A stretch of 64,000 bases of DNA from Macrosoma leucophasiata (GCA_036365455.1 JAWQUS010000032.1:16128001-16192000), one strand, 5' to 3'. Shown: positions 23,336 through 34,112, counted from the first letter of the stretch. Program-made: numbers and translations. Notes: a model not told the origin generated them from the letters alone.

Positions 23336-23474
23336 CCCCCTTATTCATAAACGTATTTTAGCTTAAGTGTTGCTAATCTCTCCTTTGTCTTTTTCTATCC
23401 TGCACATTTGACAATGCAACTGACAAGGACAAAGCATTCTAAATATATCTAATGTACGTTTATGAATAAGGGGG
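23336..23474. mobile_element. MITE 'CCCCCTTATTCATAAACG', copy 2
   Basis: 139 bp with CCCCCTTATTCATAAACGTA and its exact inverse at the far end. Flanked by TAA on both sides, which would fit a 3-bp TWA target (PIF/Harbinger type). Confidence 0.92.
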
Positions 23475-23645
23475 TAAATATTTTTCCAAAAAAAAAAAAC
23501 ACAGGGGGCGATTAAGAAAGAGTAACTGAAACCAAAAAAACTATTTTTGGAATAATCGATTGTCTACATTAAATATTTTTCCAAAAAACTCATAGGGGGC
23601 GATCAAGGAAGAGTAACTGAAACCAAAAAAACAATTTTTGGAATT
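23475..23645. repeat. two-copy tandem repeat, about 95 bp
   Basis: TAAATATTTTTCCAAAA, GGGGGCGAT and GAGTAACTGAAACC occur twice, at about 23474 and 23569. Confidence 0.8.
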
Positions 23646-23922
23646 TTAGTCTGTCTGTCTGGTACGTTATAACTTTGAATCTATTCAATGGATTTGAACG
23701 CGGTATTCAGGTGGATTAGGAACATTATAATTAGGAGCGTTTTCAAAACTTTGTTTCGTCAAAATCAGATAAGGGAAAACTTTACACAGGCGTCAGTGGC
23801 GTTTGTGGCGTTGCTGATGATGGTGGTGGCGTTGGTGACATTGGTGGAGATGGTGACATATGAAAAAAATGCTGTCAAAGTCACTATTCCACGCGTACGA
23901 AGTCGCGGGCACAGCTAGTATA
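23646..23922 (+). mobile_element. Helitron-like 3' end
   Basis: Ends GAAGTCGCGGGCACAGCTAG followed by T, as Helitron 3' ends do. The interior has an ATGGTGGTGGCG tract. The 5' terminus is not certain. Confidence 0.45.
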
Positions 23923-23939
23923 AAATACTTAAGAAATCT

Positions 23940-24036
23940 CCGCACCAACCCGCATTGAAGAAGCGTGGTGGATTAAACTCCAGGCCTCCCCTCAAAAAGG
24001 AAAGAGACTTGTGCCCAGCAGTGGGACATCTCATGA
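23940..24036 (+). repeat. SINE-C 3' part
   Basis: CGCACCAACCCGCATTG, GTGGTGGATTAAACTCCAGG and GTGCCCAGCAGTGGGACA match the tail of the elements at 42690 and 54936. The 5S-like head is absent. Confidence 0.8.
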
Positions 24037-24039
24037 CTT

Positions 24040-24551
24040 TCCCCTCTGTCAAAGTACAAGCCCCAATGGTCCTATGCGTATAATAAAAACTAGTTGTGCG
24101 ACTGAATTGACGTCCTTAAAATTCTGCTGTATTTTTGCTTTAAAAAGAAATCTGACACACCAAGATTATGAAAATTAACAAAATTGTTATTTGATTCTTT
24201 AAAACTAAAAAATGCGATAATATCAGCCGTATTGTATCGGACTGATTCAAACAACACAGTCGGGCGGACTGATTGACTGATACCATAATTATACGATACG
24301 CGGATCGGTCGAGCGACTGATCCGAGTTTGTCTCCAAGAAGCCGCTATCGCCGAGATGTTTAAATGTGTGTGAAATTGTTTATGTATTTTGTTAAAGTCA
24401 AGGTGTGAGTTTCGTACTCATAGACGATTTTTATTATGCGTGTGTGTGTCACACAAATTTCTCCCCGCAAAAAGCGACAGACTGTTTTGCATCGGTAATA
24501 GACACTATGGCTACTCTCCTCCGGTCGGCCGGTGGCCCGTGTTGCTCTATG
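24040..24551 (+). mobile_element. hAT-type MITE 'CATAGAGCAAC', interrupted, 5' end missing
   Basis: Left part TTTCCCCTCTGTCAAAGTAC at about 24040-24078. The right part from ATGTTTAAATGTGTG (24356) ends in GGCCCGTGTTGCTCTATG (24551). The 24080-24345 sequence between them is foreign and unidentified. Confidence 0.75.
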
Positions 24552-24595
24552 GTCTTGGTAAATTGTATTGAACGTTACATTTAAAATGTTCTCAC

Positions 24596-24737
24596 CATGT
24601 CAAAGAACTTCTTGTCCATGAACGGTCTGATGAGAAGAAGTAGTTTGTCTAGTACTGGCTCCGTGTTGAACACGTGTATAGCGCGCATGCGCACCGGCAT
24701 AGCCTCTTGAACGTACTGGAAGAACTTGCGCAGGGAT
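24596..24737 (-). CDS. CRAL-TRIO protein, penultimate exon
   Basis: 142-nt exon between acceptor TACTGTTACAG and donor GTGAGAAC. One base completes a serine codon begun at 27564, then 47 codons follow. The translation starts SLRKFFQYVQEAMPVRMR and ends FMDKKFFDM. It fits the CRAL-TRIO core: an R/KKFxxYVQEAxPVR helix, the IHVFNTEPVLDKL strand-helix (the family IHxxNxPxxF position) and the IRPFMDKK segment (family xxKPFLxxK). The exon ends in phase 0 and joins the last exon directly. Confidence 0.93.
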
Positions 24738-25160
24738 CTGTAACAGTAATAAATTCATGTTACCATGAGCAAATGTGGTAAATTGACTTCTGAAAACTGG
24801 AACTTTGCTACCAAGGAGAGTGTCCTGGCTAGTACTTAAGTGCATCGGCCAATTTTATTTAAATTATAATTAGGCAGTTACTTCCTTCGCTTTAAAAAAA
24901 TATACAACATGTAACGGATATAATGCACACTGTCAAACACTCCAATTAGAAAATCCAGTTATAATCATATTAAATGAACTGAAATTACAAGCATATGTTC
25001 TTAATATTTTTCATTAAAAAAATAAGTTGTCCTCAATTTGAACGAATAGTATGCACACCCTATGCATACTTACCCTACCTCTACCTACGGCCGCACATTA
25101 AACACAAACCTACTCGCACACGCACACTGTCGCAATGTGATGTAGATTAACCTGCGTACC
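24738..25160. other. intron; segment shared with 44.9-45.3 kb
   Basis: The blocks GTATGCACACCCTATGCATA and CAAGGAGAGTGTCCTGGCTA have counterparts near 45007 and 45302, so a dispersed repeat of unknown type is present. No coding. Confidence 0.45.
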
Positions 25161-25167
25161 CCTATTT

Positions 25168-25346
25168 TTTTTTTTTTTTTTTATGTAATGGAAGTGCTAA
25201 ACAAGCATGCAGTTCACATTGATGTTAAGTGATGACTGCAGCCTATAGACACCCACACAAAGACCAAGGTCAAAATGCAGATGCGTTACCACTCCTGAGG
25301 CCTAAGGTCTTATGCCTCTGTGCCGGAAATTACAGGGCCGTACAAA
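25168..25346 (-). repeat. SINE-A, short form
   Basis: Reverse copy with an 18-T run (A tail) and ATGTAATGGAAGTGCTAAAC. It stops abruptly at GGGCCGTAC, lacking the 5' half. The same end point is seen at 25733, 42245 and 59475. Confidence 0.9.
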
Positions 25347-25567
25347 ATATTATTCCCTATTTAACACTCGCTAGTAATACGATTAATTTTCAATATTTTA
25401 TTTCATAAATTATTATTTTTTATAAAATGTACGTCTCAACGAGTTCTAATAAACTTGTTGAGACTATTTTTTTATTTCCGATAGACGTTAGTCTCAGTTT
25501 CGTTTGTATTGACTTTTCACAAAATGGGTGTTCATAATTTAATATAATAAATTTTGGGACAATTATT

Positions 25568-25734
25568 TTTTATGTAATGGATGTTGCAAACAAGCAAGCA
25601 GTTCACATTGATGTAAAGTGATATGACTGCAGCCTATAGACACTCACACGAAGACCAAGGTCAAAATGCAGATGCGTTACCACACCTGAGGCCTAAGGTG
25701 ATATGCCTCTGTGCCGGAAATTACAGGGCCGTAA
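25568..25734 (-). repeat. SINE-A, short form
   Basis: ATGTAATGGATGTTGCAAAC to CAGGGCCGTA. It ends at the same internal site as the neighbouring short copy. Confidence 0.88.
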
Positions 25735-25965
25735 GAAGTAAAAAATATTACCAATATTAAAAATGCCTGAAATCGATTCAGTTATCGATTCTGAACAAAC
25801 TAGTTTCGGGTTGTACATTTAATCCTGTTACATGTTGTATAAGCAATTGATTTACTTAATAAAATGTATGTGTTTTTATGACAATACTGCAACAGGTTAC
25901 AGGGTACAAAACCACATCAGCATCAGACAGTCTCCTTTGGCATGTGAGTTCCTTTTTTTTTTATT

Positions 25966-26241
25966 TTATTTAATAAAAATGGCAAAGAAGCATGCAGTTC
26001 ACATTGATGTTAAGTGATGACTGCAGCCTATAGACAACCACACAGTGACCAGAGGTCAAAATGCAGATGCGCTGCCACTCCTGAGACATTAGGTGTTATG
26101 CCTCTGTGCCGGAAATTACAGGGCCGTACATTACCACCTGACCGGAACACGATAGTGATGAACACTACCATTTAGCGGCAAGTATATTAGGTAATGTGCC
26201 TACGCCCGCGAGCTCCGTCACTGGAGCTCTACCACCAGTTC
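25966..26241 (-). repeat. SINE-A, full length
   Basis: Reverse copy from AAAATGGCAAAGAAGCATGC to GGAGCTCTACCACCAGT, preceded by a T-rich run. Confidence 0.93.
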
Positions 26242-26724
26242 CATAAAGGCATACTTTGAGCATTTCATTTAACCCCATTGGAAAAGGGATGCATAAGGTA
26301 CATAAGACTGATTAATAAACGTCCAATGAATGAACCATGCATACACTTGCTTGGGATATAATTTTAAAAAATATTTTTACAGTGTGTCATTTCACTCGAA
26401 ATAATTTTATCTTATTTATCATACGACAAAAAACCACGAAAAAAACAATAAGTGCTCACATCTATTGCGCGTGATTTAAAAAAAAAATTTTTTTAATTCC
26501 TACAAATCGTATTTTTGAGAAAACTTATCACTATTTAAAAAAAAAAACAAGTTTAATCTCGATAACGTTCAATCACATTTCAGAGGCCAACCAATCAATT
26601 TACCCATAGAATATTTGTTTCCTAATAGAATGGTAAAAAGGGAAAGACAAGACAAGACACCTATAATCAAAACACATTTAAAATAGGGTCACTTGTGTCA
26701 AAAATCTCAGAATAACCTGTAACA

Positions 26725-26908
26725 CAGAGGTTCCCAAACTATTTTTCTTGTAGACCCCTTTCAATTTTTTTCTGGTTTCGATGAACCCCCTTGCTAACAT
26801 ATAGATCACTTTCCCATATATCCCATTTTTATTTACGCATATACTTAGACCCCATCGAGTCTCCCATAGACCCCAGGGGGTCTATATGGACCACTTTGGG
26901 AATCACTG
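26725..26908. mobile_element. hAT-type MITE 'CAGAGGTTCCCAAA'
   Basis: 184 bp. Ends are CAGAGGTTCCCAAACT and TTTGGGAATCACTG. Flanks CTGTAACA (26717-26724) and CTCTAACA (26909-26916) match at 7 of 8 positions. A second copy is at 33578-33751. Confidence 0.88.
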
Positions 26909-27411
26909 CTCTAACACATTCTTTATAAACACATACTTACCTACTTTTTTTTCACTGAATTAGTTCTGTGAGATTTTTGTCACAGGCGATCAAAGATAAA
27001 AAATGCAAGTTGTCATAGACAAAGATAGATTAGGGGCAATGGATGGAAATCTTTAAGGCCACTAGTTTTAAACATCTATAAATAGAAAACCGGACACCAA
27101 GCCGTTACGATGAACTTGTGTTACTATATAAAGGAAGCCATTTCTTTCCTAAATGAACTAATGACAACATAGTGAAAAAGCGAAGCTTGGTCGACGGCAT
27201 TCAAAGAATTTTCGCGTCTTTTACCTTTGTCTTTCCTTTTGGAAGCTAAAACATAACCGTACAATATATACATATTATCATTTATATGCACTTCAAAAAT
27301 AAAAACATATTACATAAATTAAATCTAAATGTATATATAATAATACGTTAGGATTTATTAGGAACATCTGATTAAATATATATATTTTTTATGTATTTTT
27401 ATGTATTTTTT

Positions 27412-27538
27412 ATGCCTCTGTGCCGGAAATTACAGGGCAGTACATTACATTGCCACCTGACCGGAACACGATAGTGCTGAACACTACCATTAAGCGGCAA
27501 CAAAATTAGGCAATGGTCACTGGAGCTCTATCACCAGT
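27412..27538 (-). repeat. SINE-A fragment (mainly 5' half)
   Basis: TATGCCTCTGTGCCGGAAAT to GGAGCTCTATCACCAGT with an internal deletion. It lies 25 bp from the next exon. Confidence 0.88.
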
Positions 27539-27563
27539 AAATACGAGTATATGTATAACTCAC

Positions 27564-27660
27564 GATAAGCTGACTCGTGTCAAATGTCCCAGCTTCACGC
27601 CGCGCATGTCAAACAGGAATATGTGGCCTGGTTGTGGACCCCTCTTGCTTAAACACGCAT
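27564..27660 (-). CDS. CRAL-TRIO protein, third-from-last exon
   Basis: 97-nt exon with acceptor CTTTATTTCAG and donor GTGAGTTA. Two bases complete an aspartate codon begun at 52607. Then 31 codons and two bases follow, completed by the exon at 24737. The translation has ACLSKRGPQPGHIFLF then DMRGVKLGHLTRVSL, the hallmark strand and turn of CRAL-TRIO domains (G-x-I/V-x-x-x-D-x-x-G-x-x-L-x-H). This is the strongest single family signature in the gene. Confidence 0.94.
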
Positions 27661-27689
27661 CTGAAATAAAGAAAAAACATCTTTATAGC

Positions 27690-28005
27690 TGTTTTTATAT
27701 TATTTCGCATTAACACATGCTTGTGAAATATATTTTATTTTTAAAGAAAAATTTGACTTCAGGCGAGGCTCGAACTCGCGACCTACTGGGAATCTAGTCC
27801 AGCCGCTCTTCCAATTGAGCTACTGAAGCCCTGCCCGATTTGTCAAATCTTTCCTTCACATCTATTGCATTGCTTTATGGTAGCAGCAGCGCCATCTATT
27901 ACCAACTATGCTAGTTAGGCAACCGATATAATAGACTTTTCAGTTTATTGAATATCGTAAAGAAGTGGCTTTTACCCTTAATAATTATTTAATAATTATT
28001 CTCTC
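27690..28005 (-). repeat. single 307-bp unit carrying a tRNA-like sequence
   Basis: Same unit as the array at 48579-49505: CGCATTAACACATGCTTGTG, tRNA-like core, ATTGCATTGCTTTATGGTAG, GATGGCG-type block, and GGCAACCGATATAATAGAC. Here it is solitary. Confidence 0.9.
27755..27829 (-). ncRNA. tRNA-like sequence (probable pseudo-tRNA)
   Basis: 75 nt fold as a cloverleaf: acceptor GCTTCAG/CTGAAGT, U8-A9, D stem GCTC/GAGC with AATTGGAA, T stem GCGAG/CTCGC with TTCGAGC. The GCTGG/CCAGT stem encloses a nine-base loop ACTAGATTC instead of seven, so a normal anticodon cannot be assigned. A TTTTT run follows four bases after the discriminator, as expected of a Pol III terminator. Most likely a tRNA-derived repeat, not a decoding tRNA. 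Confidence 0.6.
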
Positions 28006-28026
28006 TATTTCTTTAAAAATAAAATA

Positions 28027-28375
28027 TCTTTATAGCTCACTAGCTGCGCCCGCGACTTCGTCCGCGTGAGAATTTATGATTGTTCAGTATATACCCAAAC
28101 TTAAACTTAAAAATTCATTTAATCACTTGGAAATAATAGAATTTGCTTGTGATAGGTCAAATTACAAATATAAAATTAAAGCGAATAACAACTGATACGT
28201 TGATTAATATGTCAAAGTAAACAAAATAAAATAAATAATGGTCCAAAAATACTTAATAATAAAAATAGGTATCAACAGAATGTTCCATACTCTCTTTTAC
28301 AAACGGCAAGACAAGACTAAACAAAAAAATATAAAAAAAGGACCCCGGATGAAGTCGTGGGCGCAGCTAGTATAA
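28027..28375. repeat. CTAG-ended repeat interrupted by repeat G
   Basis: Opens CTAGCTGCGCCCGCGACTTC and closes GAAGTCGTGGGCGCAGC followed by TAG. Between them, about 28095-28345 is a reverse copy of the LINE-tail-like repeat G seen at 45565 and 57695 (TTTGCTTGTGATAGGTCAAA). Compare the uninterrupted relative at 20744. Confidence 0.65.
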
Positions 28376-28476
28376 AAGTAGCCTCAGTGATTCCTTCCTA
28401 TTCCTTAAGGGGGTTTCGTTTTTTCATGTAGGGAACCCTAAAAACTTAACCTAGATACTAAGAAGGTGCATACTAA

Positions 28477-28573
28477 CCCCCTTATTCATAAACGTACATA
28501 AGATACGTTTAAGCTATAGAATGCTTTGTCTTTGTCAGTTTCTTTAGCTAAAATACGTTTATGAATAAGGGGG
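28477..28573. mobile_element. MITE 'CCCCCTTATTCATAAACG', copy 3
   Basis: 97 bp. Perfect inverted ends, TAA on both sides. Its right flank is shared closely with the start of the 760-bp element at 28585. Confidence 0.92.
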
Positions 28574-28584
28574 TAAATGTTTAA

Positions 28585-29344
28585 GGCGCTGGCCACACAG
28601 AAAAGACGCAAGACGCAGACGGAGTTATGGCGGGAACGTGGAAAAGAGCTGTGTCGCTGCGTGATATTATTTTCGAAATTTGTGTATAGTCGCGTTTTTA
28701 TGTGTAAAAATGGTGGGCTTTTTATCATAAAGCATTCGATAGTGTTCACGAGTGTAAGAAAGTGATATTATGAAGGGAAAAGTGATTTTTCGTATTGCCT
28801 CCAAAAATTCGTAAAAACTCCTAGTAAAGTCCCCATCGCTTTACTGGAGCCATCCCATCATCTCATCATATTCCTAATGGAAGCATTTAATCATCGTCAT
28901 CTTCCATATGGATATTCATTACTTTAAAGAAATGTGAAATTCAATATGTATACGACTGAAAGACTCTGTATCTATGGTCATGAATAAATAATTTAAAAAA
29001 AGCAAGACGCGGACAGGGCGCCGTTGCGTTTTTTTTTATTATAGAAAGACAAGGATGGGCGTAACGGCCGGCGCCACGCTGTTCTTTTCTTGGCATTCAA
29101 TATACACCCAGTGTACATATTGAATGCCAGGAAAAGAACTCTACGCTCGACTGGCGAGCAGGCGAGCGCCCACTACCCGCGTGCCTTCCGCTACCCCGCT
29201 TGCGCCCGCGCAGAAGCGCGTCCCGTCCTTCCTGTATGTTTTACAATAGGACGCCATCGGGTGGAGCGTCATATCGGCGTCTTTTCTGTATGTTTTACGT
29301 CGCGACAGGTCCGTGTCTTACGTCTGTTCTGTGTGGCCAGCGCC
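28585..29344. mobile_element. 760-bp TIR element 'GGCGCTGGCCACACAGAA'
   Basis: Ends GGCGCTGGCCACACAG and CTGTGTGGCCAGCGCC are exact inverses. Inner parts (AAGACGCAAGAC, GTCTTACGTC) continue the symmetry. TAA flanks both ends. The interior is partly GC-rich with no transposase. A TAA target fits a PIF/Harbinger-like element. Confidence 0.9.
29079..29137. repeat. near-perfect palindrome inside the 760-bp element
   Basis: GTTCTTTTCTTGGCATTCAA on the left is mirrored by TTGAATGCCAGGAAAAGAAC on the right, with arms of about 27 bp around a short centre near CACCCAGTG. Confidence 0.9.
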
Positions 29345-29586
29345 TAAGACGTCACGTAAAAAAACAGTATGTACACTTAACATGCATTGCATAAACCAAC
29401 CACATCATCAGGCAAGAACAATCGATATGTTATGTAATATGCCATCAATGTTATGGCTTTGCTAATCACTTTTCATCCAATCACATATTGCTTAGTATAT
29501 CATTCTTTCACGTCTTTGCATTTATAATGGATGTACGTCTTGTATAGATCGAATGCTGCTCTTGCTTGCTCTAAGCTACGGACAGA

Positions 29587-29822
29587 CAAAAATAAGAATT
29601 CCTTGTACGCTACGGATCCCTAAAAAGGCCTTAGGTGTGGCAACCTATCTTGGGTTTTTATAAAGATGTTAGATTTATAATTGGCTTTAGATATTACAGG
29701 ATCCCAAAAATAAGAATTCCTTGTACGCTACGGATCCCTAAAAATGCCGTAGGTGTGGCAACCTAACTTGGGTTTTTACATAGATGTTAGATTTATAATT
29801 GGCTTTAGATATTACAGGATCC
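29587..29822. repeat. two-copy 118-bp tandem repeat
   Basis: AATAAGAATTCCTTGTACGC starts at 29591 and again at 29709, and both copies end at GATATTACAGGATCCCA. About 95% identical, so recent. Confidence 0.93.
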
Positions 29823-30339
29823 CATTAGCCAGTAGATCGTCGCGTGCGCAATGCGCGGGCGCGCACCGGGGCTGGCCCCCTCAGCTGTGGCTTCTTCGGC
29901 CTGCCATGCTGGTGATGCAGGCCAGCGTTGGGCGTTGTGGAGTAGGTTGTTTAAGAGCTTCAGAACGATTCGGGCTTATTGAAAGCATGTATCGCCAGTT
30001 GAGAAGAGTGTAGGGGCCGTATTATTATTTTTTTTATATAATTTTTTTTTTTTATTTTTGTTGTAAGTAGTTTTTTTTTCGTTTCGTTTTTCATATTTTT
30101 TTTTACAGGATCCCAGCGTAGCGTTAACTACTAGACTACTGAGTCAATTAAATGTTTAAAGGAAATACATTTGAACGCTAAAAATATAATATTCAATTGA
30201 ACTTTACTAACACATGTTTACGGAACTAAAGACACAAGACACGACGAGAACAAAGATAATTAGTATAAAAGTAAAATAATGAAACCTCATTTCAATTGAA
30301 TGCATGCATAATAGTAAAGATAGAAAATTAGTTATATAA
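29823..30339. other. intron, no gene
   Basis: A GC-rich block at 29840-29900 (GCGCGGGCGCGCACCGGGGC), then T-rich runs near 30020-30100. No exon or repeat assigned. Confidence 0.35.
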
Positions 30340-30495
30340 TATAATAGCCTTTTATTCCTGAACATAGGAAGAGGTCCCTAAGTTCGGTGTGCCTTTTGGC
30401 ATAGACCTCCTCTAATTCCTTCCAGTGGATCCTGTCCCTTGCTACTCTCAACCAGAGTGGTCCCGCTGTCAGTTTTCAAGTCATCTTCCCATCTC
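30340..30495 (-). pseudogene. RTE-clade LINE C-terminal fragment
   Basis: On the minus strand the pieces RRWEDDLKT and, after a frame change, AGPLWLRVARDRIHWKELEE and KRHTELRDLF match the C-terminal tail typical of RTE-type retrotransposon polymerases. The frame change means it is dead. The 3' end lies just inside 30340. Confidence 0.75.
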
Positions 30496-30887
30496 CTGAC
30501 TTGACTTAAATTAGTATCTAATATTTAAATATTGCGCACTTGACCGTCTTGACTGGTACTGGTAGGCCTTGTAAACTTGCCTGCAATTACAGATTACCTA
30601 GGTAATCGATGAATAATACCATATTTGTTTTGTGCGACCGTGAGATAGTGCAACGGGTTTTTAAAGAATTTAGACAAATCATTACAAAAATATTTGGTTA
30701 GATAGAAAAATAACTAAAACGAAATATCTTCTATTCGTACATGTATACTAAAAAGAGCTTTTAATTTAAGTAAAAAAAAAACTTACTCATGTGATAAACT
30801 TTTTTTGATCAGAAACAACTCAGTTAATATATTTCTACATATATTAACTAGGTACAATTCATGTTTGAAAGAAAAATGGGAAGGTTC

Positions 30888-31010
30888 CACAAGACATGGA
30901 CCGACGCGCGACGACCTAGCGAAGATCGCGGGCAATCACTGGATGAGGGAGGTCCAGAACCACGGGATAGATAAATAAGGAGCAAAGGCCTTTCCAGGCC
31001 TTTGCTTCAA
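30888..31010 (+). pseudogene. RTE LINE 3'-end fragment
   Basis: Forward fragment reading KTWTDA...KIAGNHWMREVQNHGID across small frame changes, then GGCCTTTCCAGGCCTTTGC, a common RTE 3' ending. Non-functional. Confidence 0.6.
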
Positions 31011-31955
31011 TTAAGTATTAGAACCAGTGTCGCCGCTTTTCTCCCACCATGCAATTTCTTACACAAACGTAACACCATCTCGACAATCACCCACACATTA
31101 ATCCTCAGGGCAGCTATTCGTTTGCGTAAGTTTGCATACTAAGATGTAACGCCCGTAGACAGTAAACACTCGCACGCACACAACAATATACTCACTAATA
31201 AACAAGTCGAAGTGTAGCGGGCGCATTACATGCTGTACATTGCAAGCGGAGACAGTAATAGCGTTAATTGATCGAGTGCTTAACGAGCAATGTATTCGAT
31301 AGCAGTAACGTTTAAATAATGCAATTTAAGTTCGAATGTTCATATTCCTTTGTATATTTTTATGTTTTTTTTTTTGAATGAATGAATGAATGAATGAATG
31401 AATTTATTTATTTGCTAGAAATATAGTACATGAGATCTTCAGTATAATAAAATAATGTCCTTTCATATTTCACCACTTCATTGGCATGCAAATAACAGAA
31501 CAGAATATATTTTATCAATTACTACATTATAACCATTACGATTCCATTTACACATCCATTACACATTTTACAAGTATTATAACAATAAATGTTATTAGTG
31601 ACTTACCGATGAAAAGATATACCTCCTCGCTTTATACTTGAGGTCTGACATTTCATATTACATGTTAAAATTGGCACTACATGGTATTTTACAAAGAGAT
31701 GCGTCATTCAAAGCAGTCTACACGACACTACGAGCGGCGAACGAATGGTTCAGCCGAACTGCGTGTGTTCACGCATAGTTGTGGCGGGCTTGCCACATTA
31801 CCATTCCATCTTTATTTATCTATTCCGTGTCCAGAACCGTTCATTGAGGCAATCGTTAGGGGAGGCTGTTGTCCAGCAGACGTATTTCCGCTCCGCTGAA
31901 GCCTTATGTGCTCATCGACTGCTCGATGAAGAAGTAGTCTCGTGAAGGGCCGTCT
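31011..31955. other. intron with a GAAT microsatellite
   Basis: 31375-31402 is a GAAT tandem run next to a T run, resembling an inverted LINE tail. 31680-31945 is GC-richer (AGGCTGTTGTCCAGCAGACG) and may be an old LINE 3' end, unassigned. No exon seen. Confidence 0.45.
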
Positions 31956-32250
31956 ACGTAACTTCACGCCTGTAATCCCCGAAGGGGTAGGCAGAGGTAA
32001 ATGCATGCATTCAAGCATACATGCAAACACCCACGACTCGCCGGTTACGTTTTGGCTCATATAACGGGTGGCGAACCTGTTGCCATCTCTGGGCACATTA
32101 CCAAACTCCGAGGTACTGGGAAACTTCCAGAAAACGGAAAAATCCCAATAGATTTTAAACCGTTATCTCTGATAGTCCCCGACCCGAGAATCGAACCCGT
32201 GACCCCCAGCGTAGTAGTAGTGGCCTGCTACCACTACGCTACTGAGGCAG
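31956..32250 (-). repeat. SINE-B, near full length
   Basis: Same layout as 8941-9249. B box GGTTCGATTCTCGGG on the minus strand, 3' end GGCGTGAAGTTACGT. Confidence 0.92.
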
Positions 32251-32311
32251 TTAATCTCCAATTAAAGATCTCTTTTTACAAATAATTGTGTGTCAAGCAC
32301 TTAGAACATAC

Positions 32312-32515
32312 TAGATTGGTGGAAGTGGGCCCCACTAACGACGTGTCTTCGAATCCTGGAGCGTGACGACTCGATACCACGCTGTCGGTGACAACCAACA
32401 ACAAATGAGCCTTCAATCACCTCAATCATTCAATCTTCATTCAATCACTTAAATTTGTTTCTACGCCCTCTTCCTCTTTAACAGTATTTGTGAAACCAGT
32501 GCGATACACCATCAA
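32312..32515 (+). repeat. repeat E, copy 2
   Basis: TTGGTGGAAGTGGGCCCCAC, ATGAGCCTTCAATCACC and GTGAAACCAGTGCGA correspond in order to 17682-17885. Diverged and unclassified. Confidence 0.6.
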
Positions 32516-33190
32516 ACATATAGCCCTTAGTTAAAGAATCCCTAACATACAGTCAACGCTTACCACACTTAATATTGGTCCTTCGAGCCGGATCGCCGTC
32601 AAGAGATAGCCCTCGAACAATAATTAGAAGAGATATTTTTCTTTCAAAAAAATATATTTATTTGCCACGCTGACTTAACCTATCATTGCCAACATTCTCT
32701 GAGCTACAGATTGGAGGACTACGATTAAAGACGGCTTAAAGATAAGCGCAGATAAGAGATAACCAGATCAACGGCAATGCCTCTATCAATCGTATCGAAA
32801 TTCTAGCATCAAAATAGATTATTTTATAATTGATAGTGTAATAATAATTCAAACATATTTTTCCATATGCATGTATTTTTTTTTATATCTATTTAACTCA
32901 AACAATAGTGTGACCACTCTAAAACTCCGATAGTGACTTGATGAGCAAATTGAAATAATAAACTGACATGACGACAAAAAATAATGAAAATGAATTTAAA
33001 TACTGGTTTTATTACATTAATTTACATAAAATGTTAATTTATTATAATAATTTAACACTTAGCAGTTGAGTTATTTTGATATAAAAAGTAGATTAATAAG
33101 AAATTAATATAATATGTAGCGCCTAAATGTTAGTACGTGATTTGGCAGAAGTAGATAACTAAGCTACCTAGGCCTGACGTCACCTCTTGC
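32516..33190. other. intron, AT-rich
   Basis: No exon or repeat recognised. Confidence 0.4.
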
Positions 33191-33194
33191 AGTT

Positions 33195-33473
33195 TACTGG
33201 TGGTAGAGCTCCAGTGACGGAGCTCGCGGGCGTAGGCACCACCGCATTAACAAATATACTTGCCGCTAAACGGTAGTGTTTAATACTATCGTGATCCGAT
33301 CAGGTGGTAATGTATTGCCCTGTAATTTCCGGCACAGAGGCATATCACCTTAGGCCTCAGGAGTCGCATCTGCATTTTGACCTTGGTCTTTGTGTGGGTG
33401 TCTATAGGCTGCAGTCATCACTTAATATCAATGTGAACTGCAAGCTTGTTTGCCACTTCCATTACATAAAAAA
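33195..33473 (+). repeat. SINE-A, full length
   Basis: ACTGGTGGTAGAGCTCCAGT to CTTCCATTACATAAAAAA. Near consensus. Confidence 0.94.
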
Positions 33474-33577
33474 GCCGCATTGTATTTTGGAACATAGCCG
33501 TTACCATAAAAATCGGTCAAGCGAAGGAGTCCGATAAGAAATGACCACTGTGACACGACATTTTTTATATATTAGAC

Positions 33578-33751
33578 CAGAGATTCCCAAACTATTTTTC
33601 TTGTATACCCCTTTCAATTTTTTTCTGGTTTCCGTGGTTGCTACATTTAGGTATATCACATTCCCATATTTCCAAATTTTATTCACGCTACGTAGACCCC
33701 CATCGAGTCACATGGACCCCAGGGAGTCCATATGGACCACTTTGGGAAGTG
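33578..33751. mobile_element. hAT-type MITE 'CAGAGGTTCCCAAA', copy 2
   Basis: CAGAGATTCCCAAACT to CCACTTTGGGAAGTG, parallel to 26725-26908. TTAGAC is shared by both flanks. The right terminus seems shortened. Confidence 0.8.
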
Positions 33752-33998
33752 TTAGACGAAGATAATGATTAATGTTGACAGTTCGCAAATCGTGAACCTT
33801 TCTAAGGGAAAGATGAGCGAAGCTTCAAGGTTGGCAAAAAGTGCTGAATGTAGTTCGTTTGTGTTCGCACAATGCCTTGGTAACACACAGACAACCTCGC
33901 TTTGTACATCGATCGACCTATTTTGCATGTCGATGGTTTGGGCGAGTATTTGCTTCTTAGAATAAGTTGCGTCTATTTAAGGACTAGTACCTATAGGC

Positions 33999-34112
33999 AC
34001 ACCGCGGACACTCCGCCAAAATTCCATACAAACGCTTAATTTGGTTTACCTATTACACAGACATGAATCAGCGGACGTGTATTTACACGTGCACCTGTGT
34101 GCGAAGCACGTA
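33999..34112 (+). repeat. repeat F, left part
   Basis: CACACCGCGGACACTCCGCC, ACAAACGCTTAATTTGG, GTGTATTTACACGTGCACCT and GCACGTAG. Also at 39775 and complete at 60471. Confidence 0.8.

Noticed and set aside
27755..27829. Functional tRNA gene
   Set aside because: The nine-base loop in place of the anticodon loop and its presence in a dispersed, tandem repeat argue against a decoding tRNA. Annotated as tRNA-like.
28577..29394. CpG-rich frames near 29.2 kb
   Set aside because: They are internal to the 760-bp TIR element and match no protein I know.
31681..31945. Possible exon or LINE piece with a GC-richer composition
   Set aside because: No frame with recognisable similarity and no convincing splice sites. 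Left unassigned.
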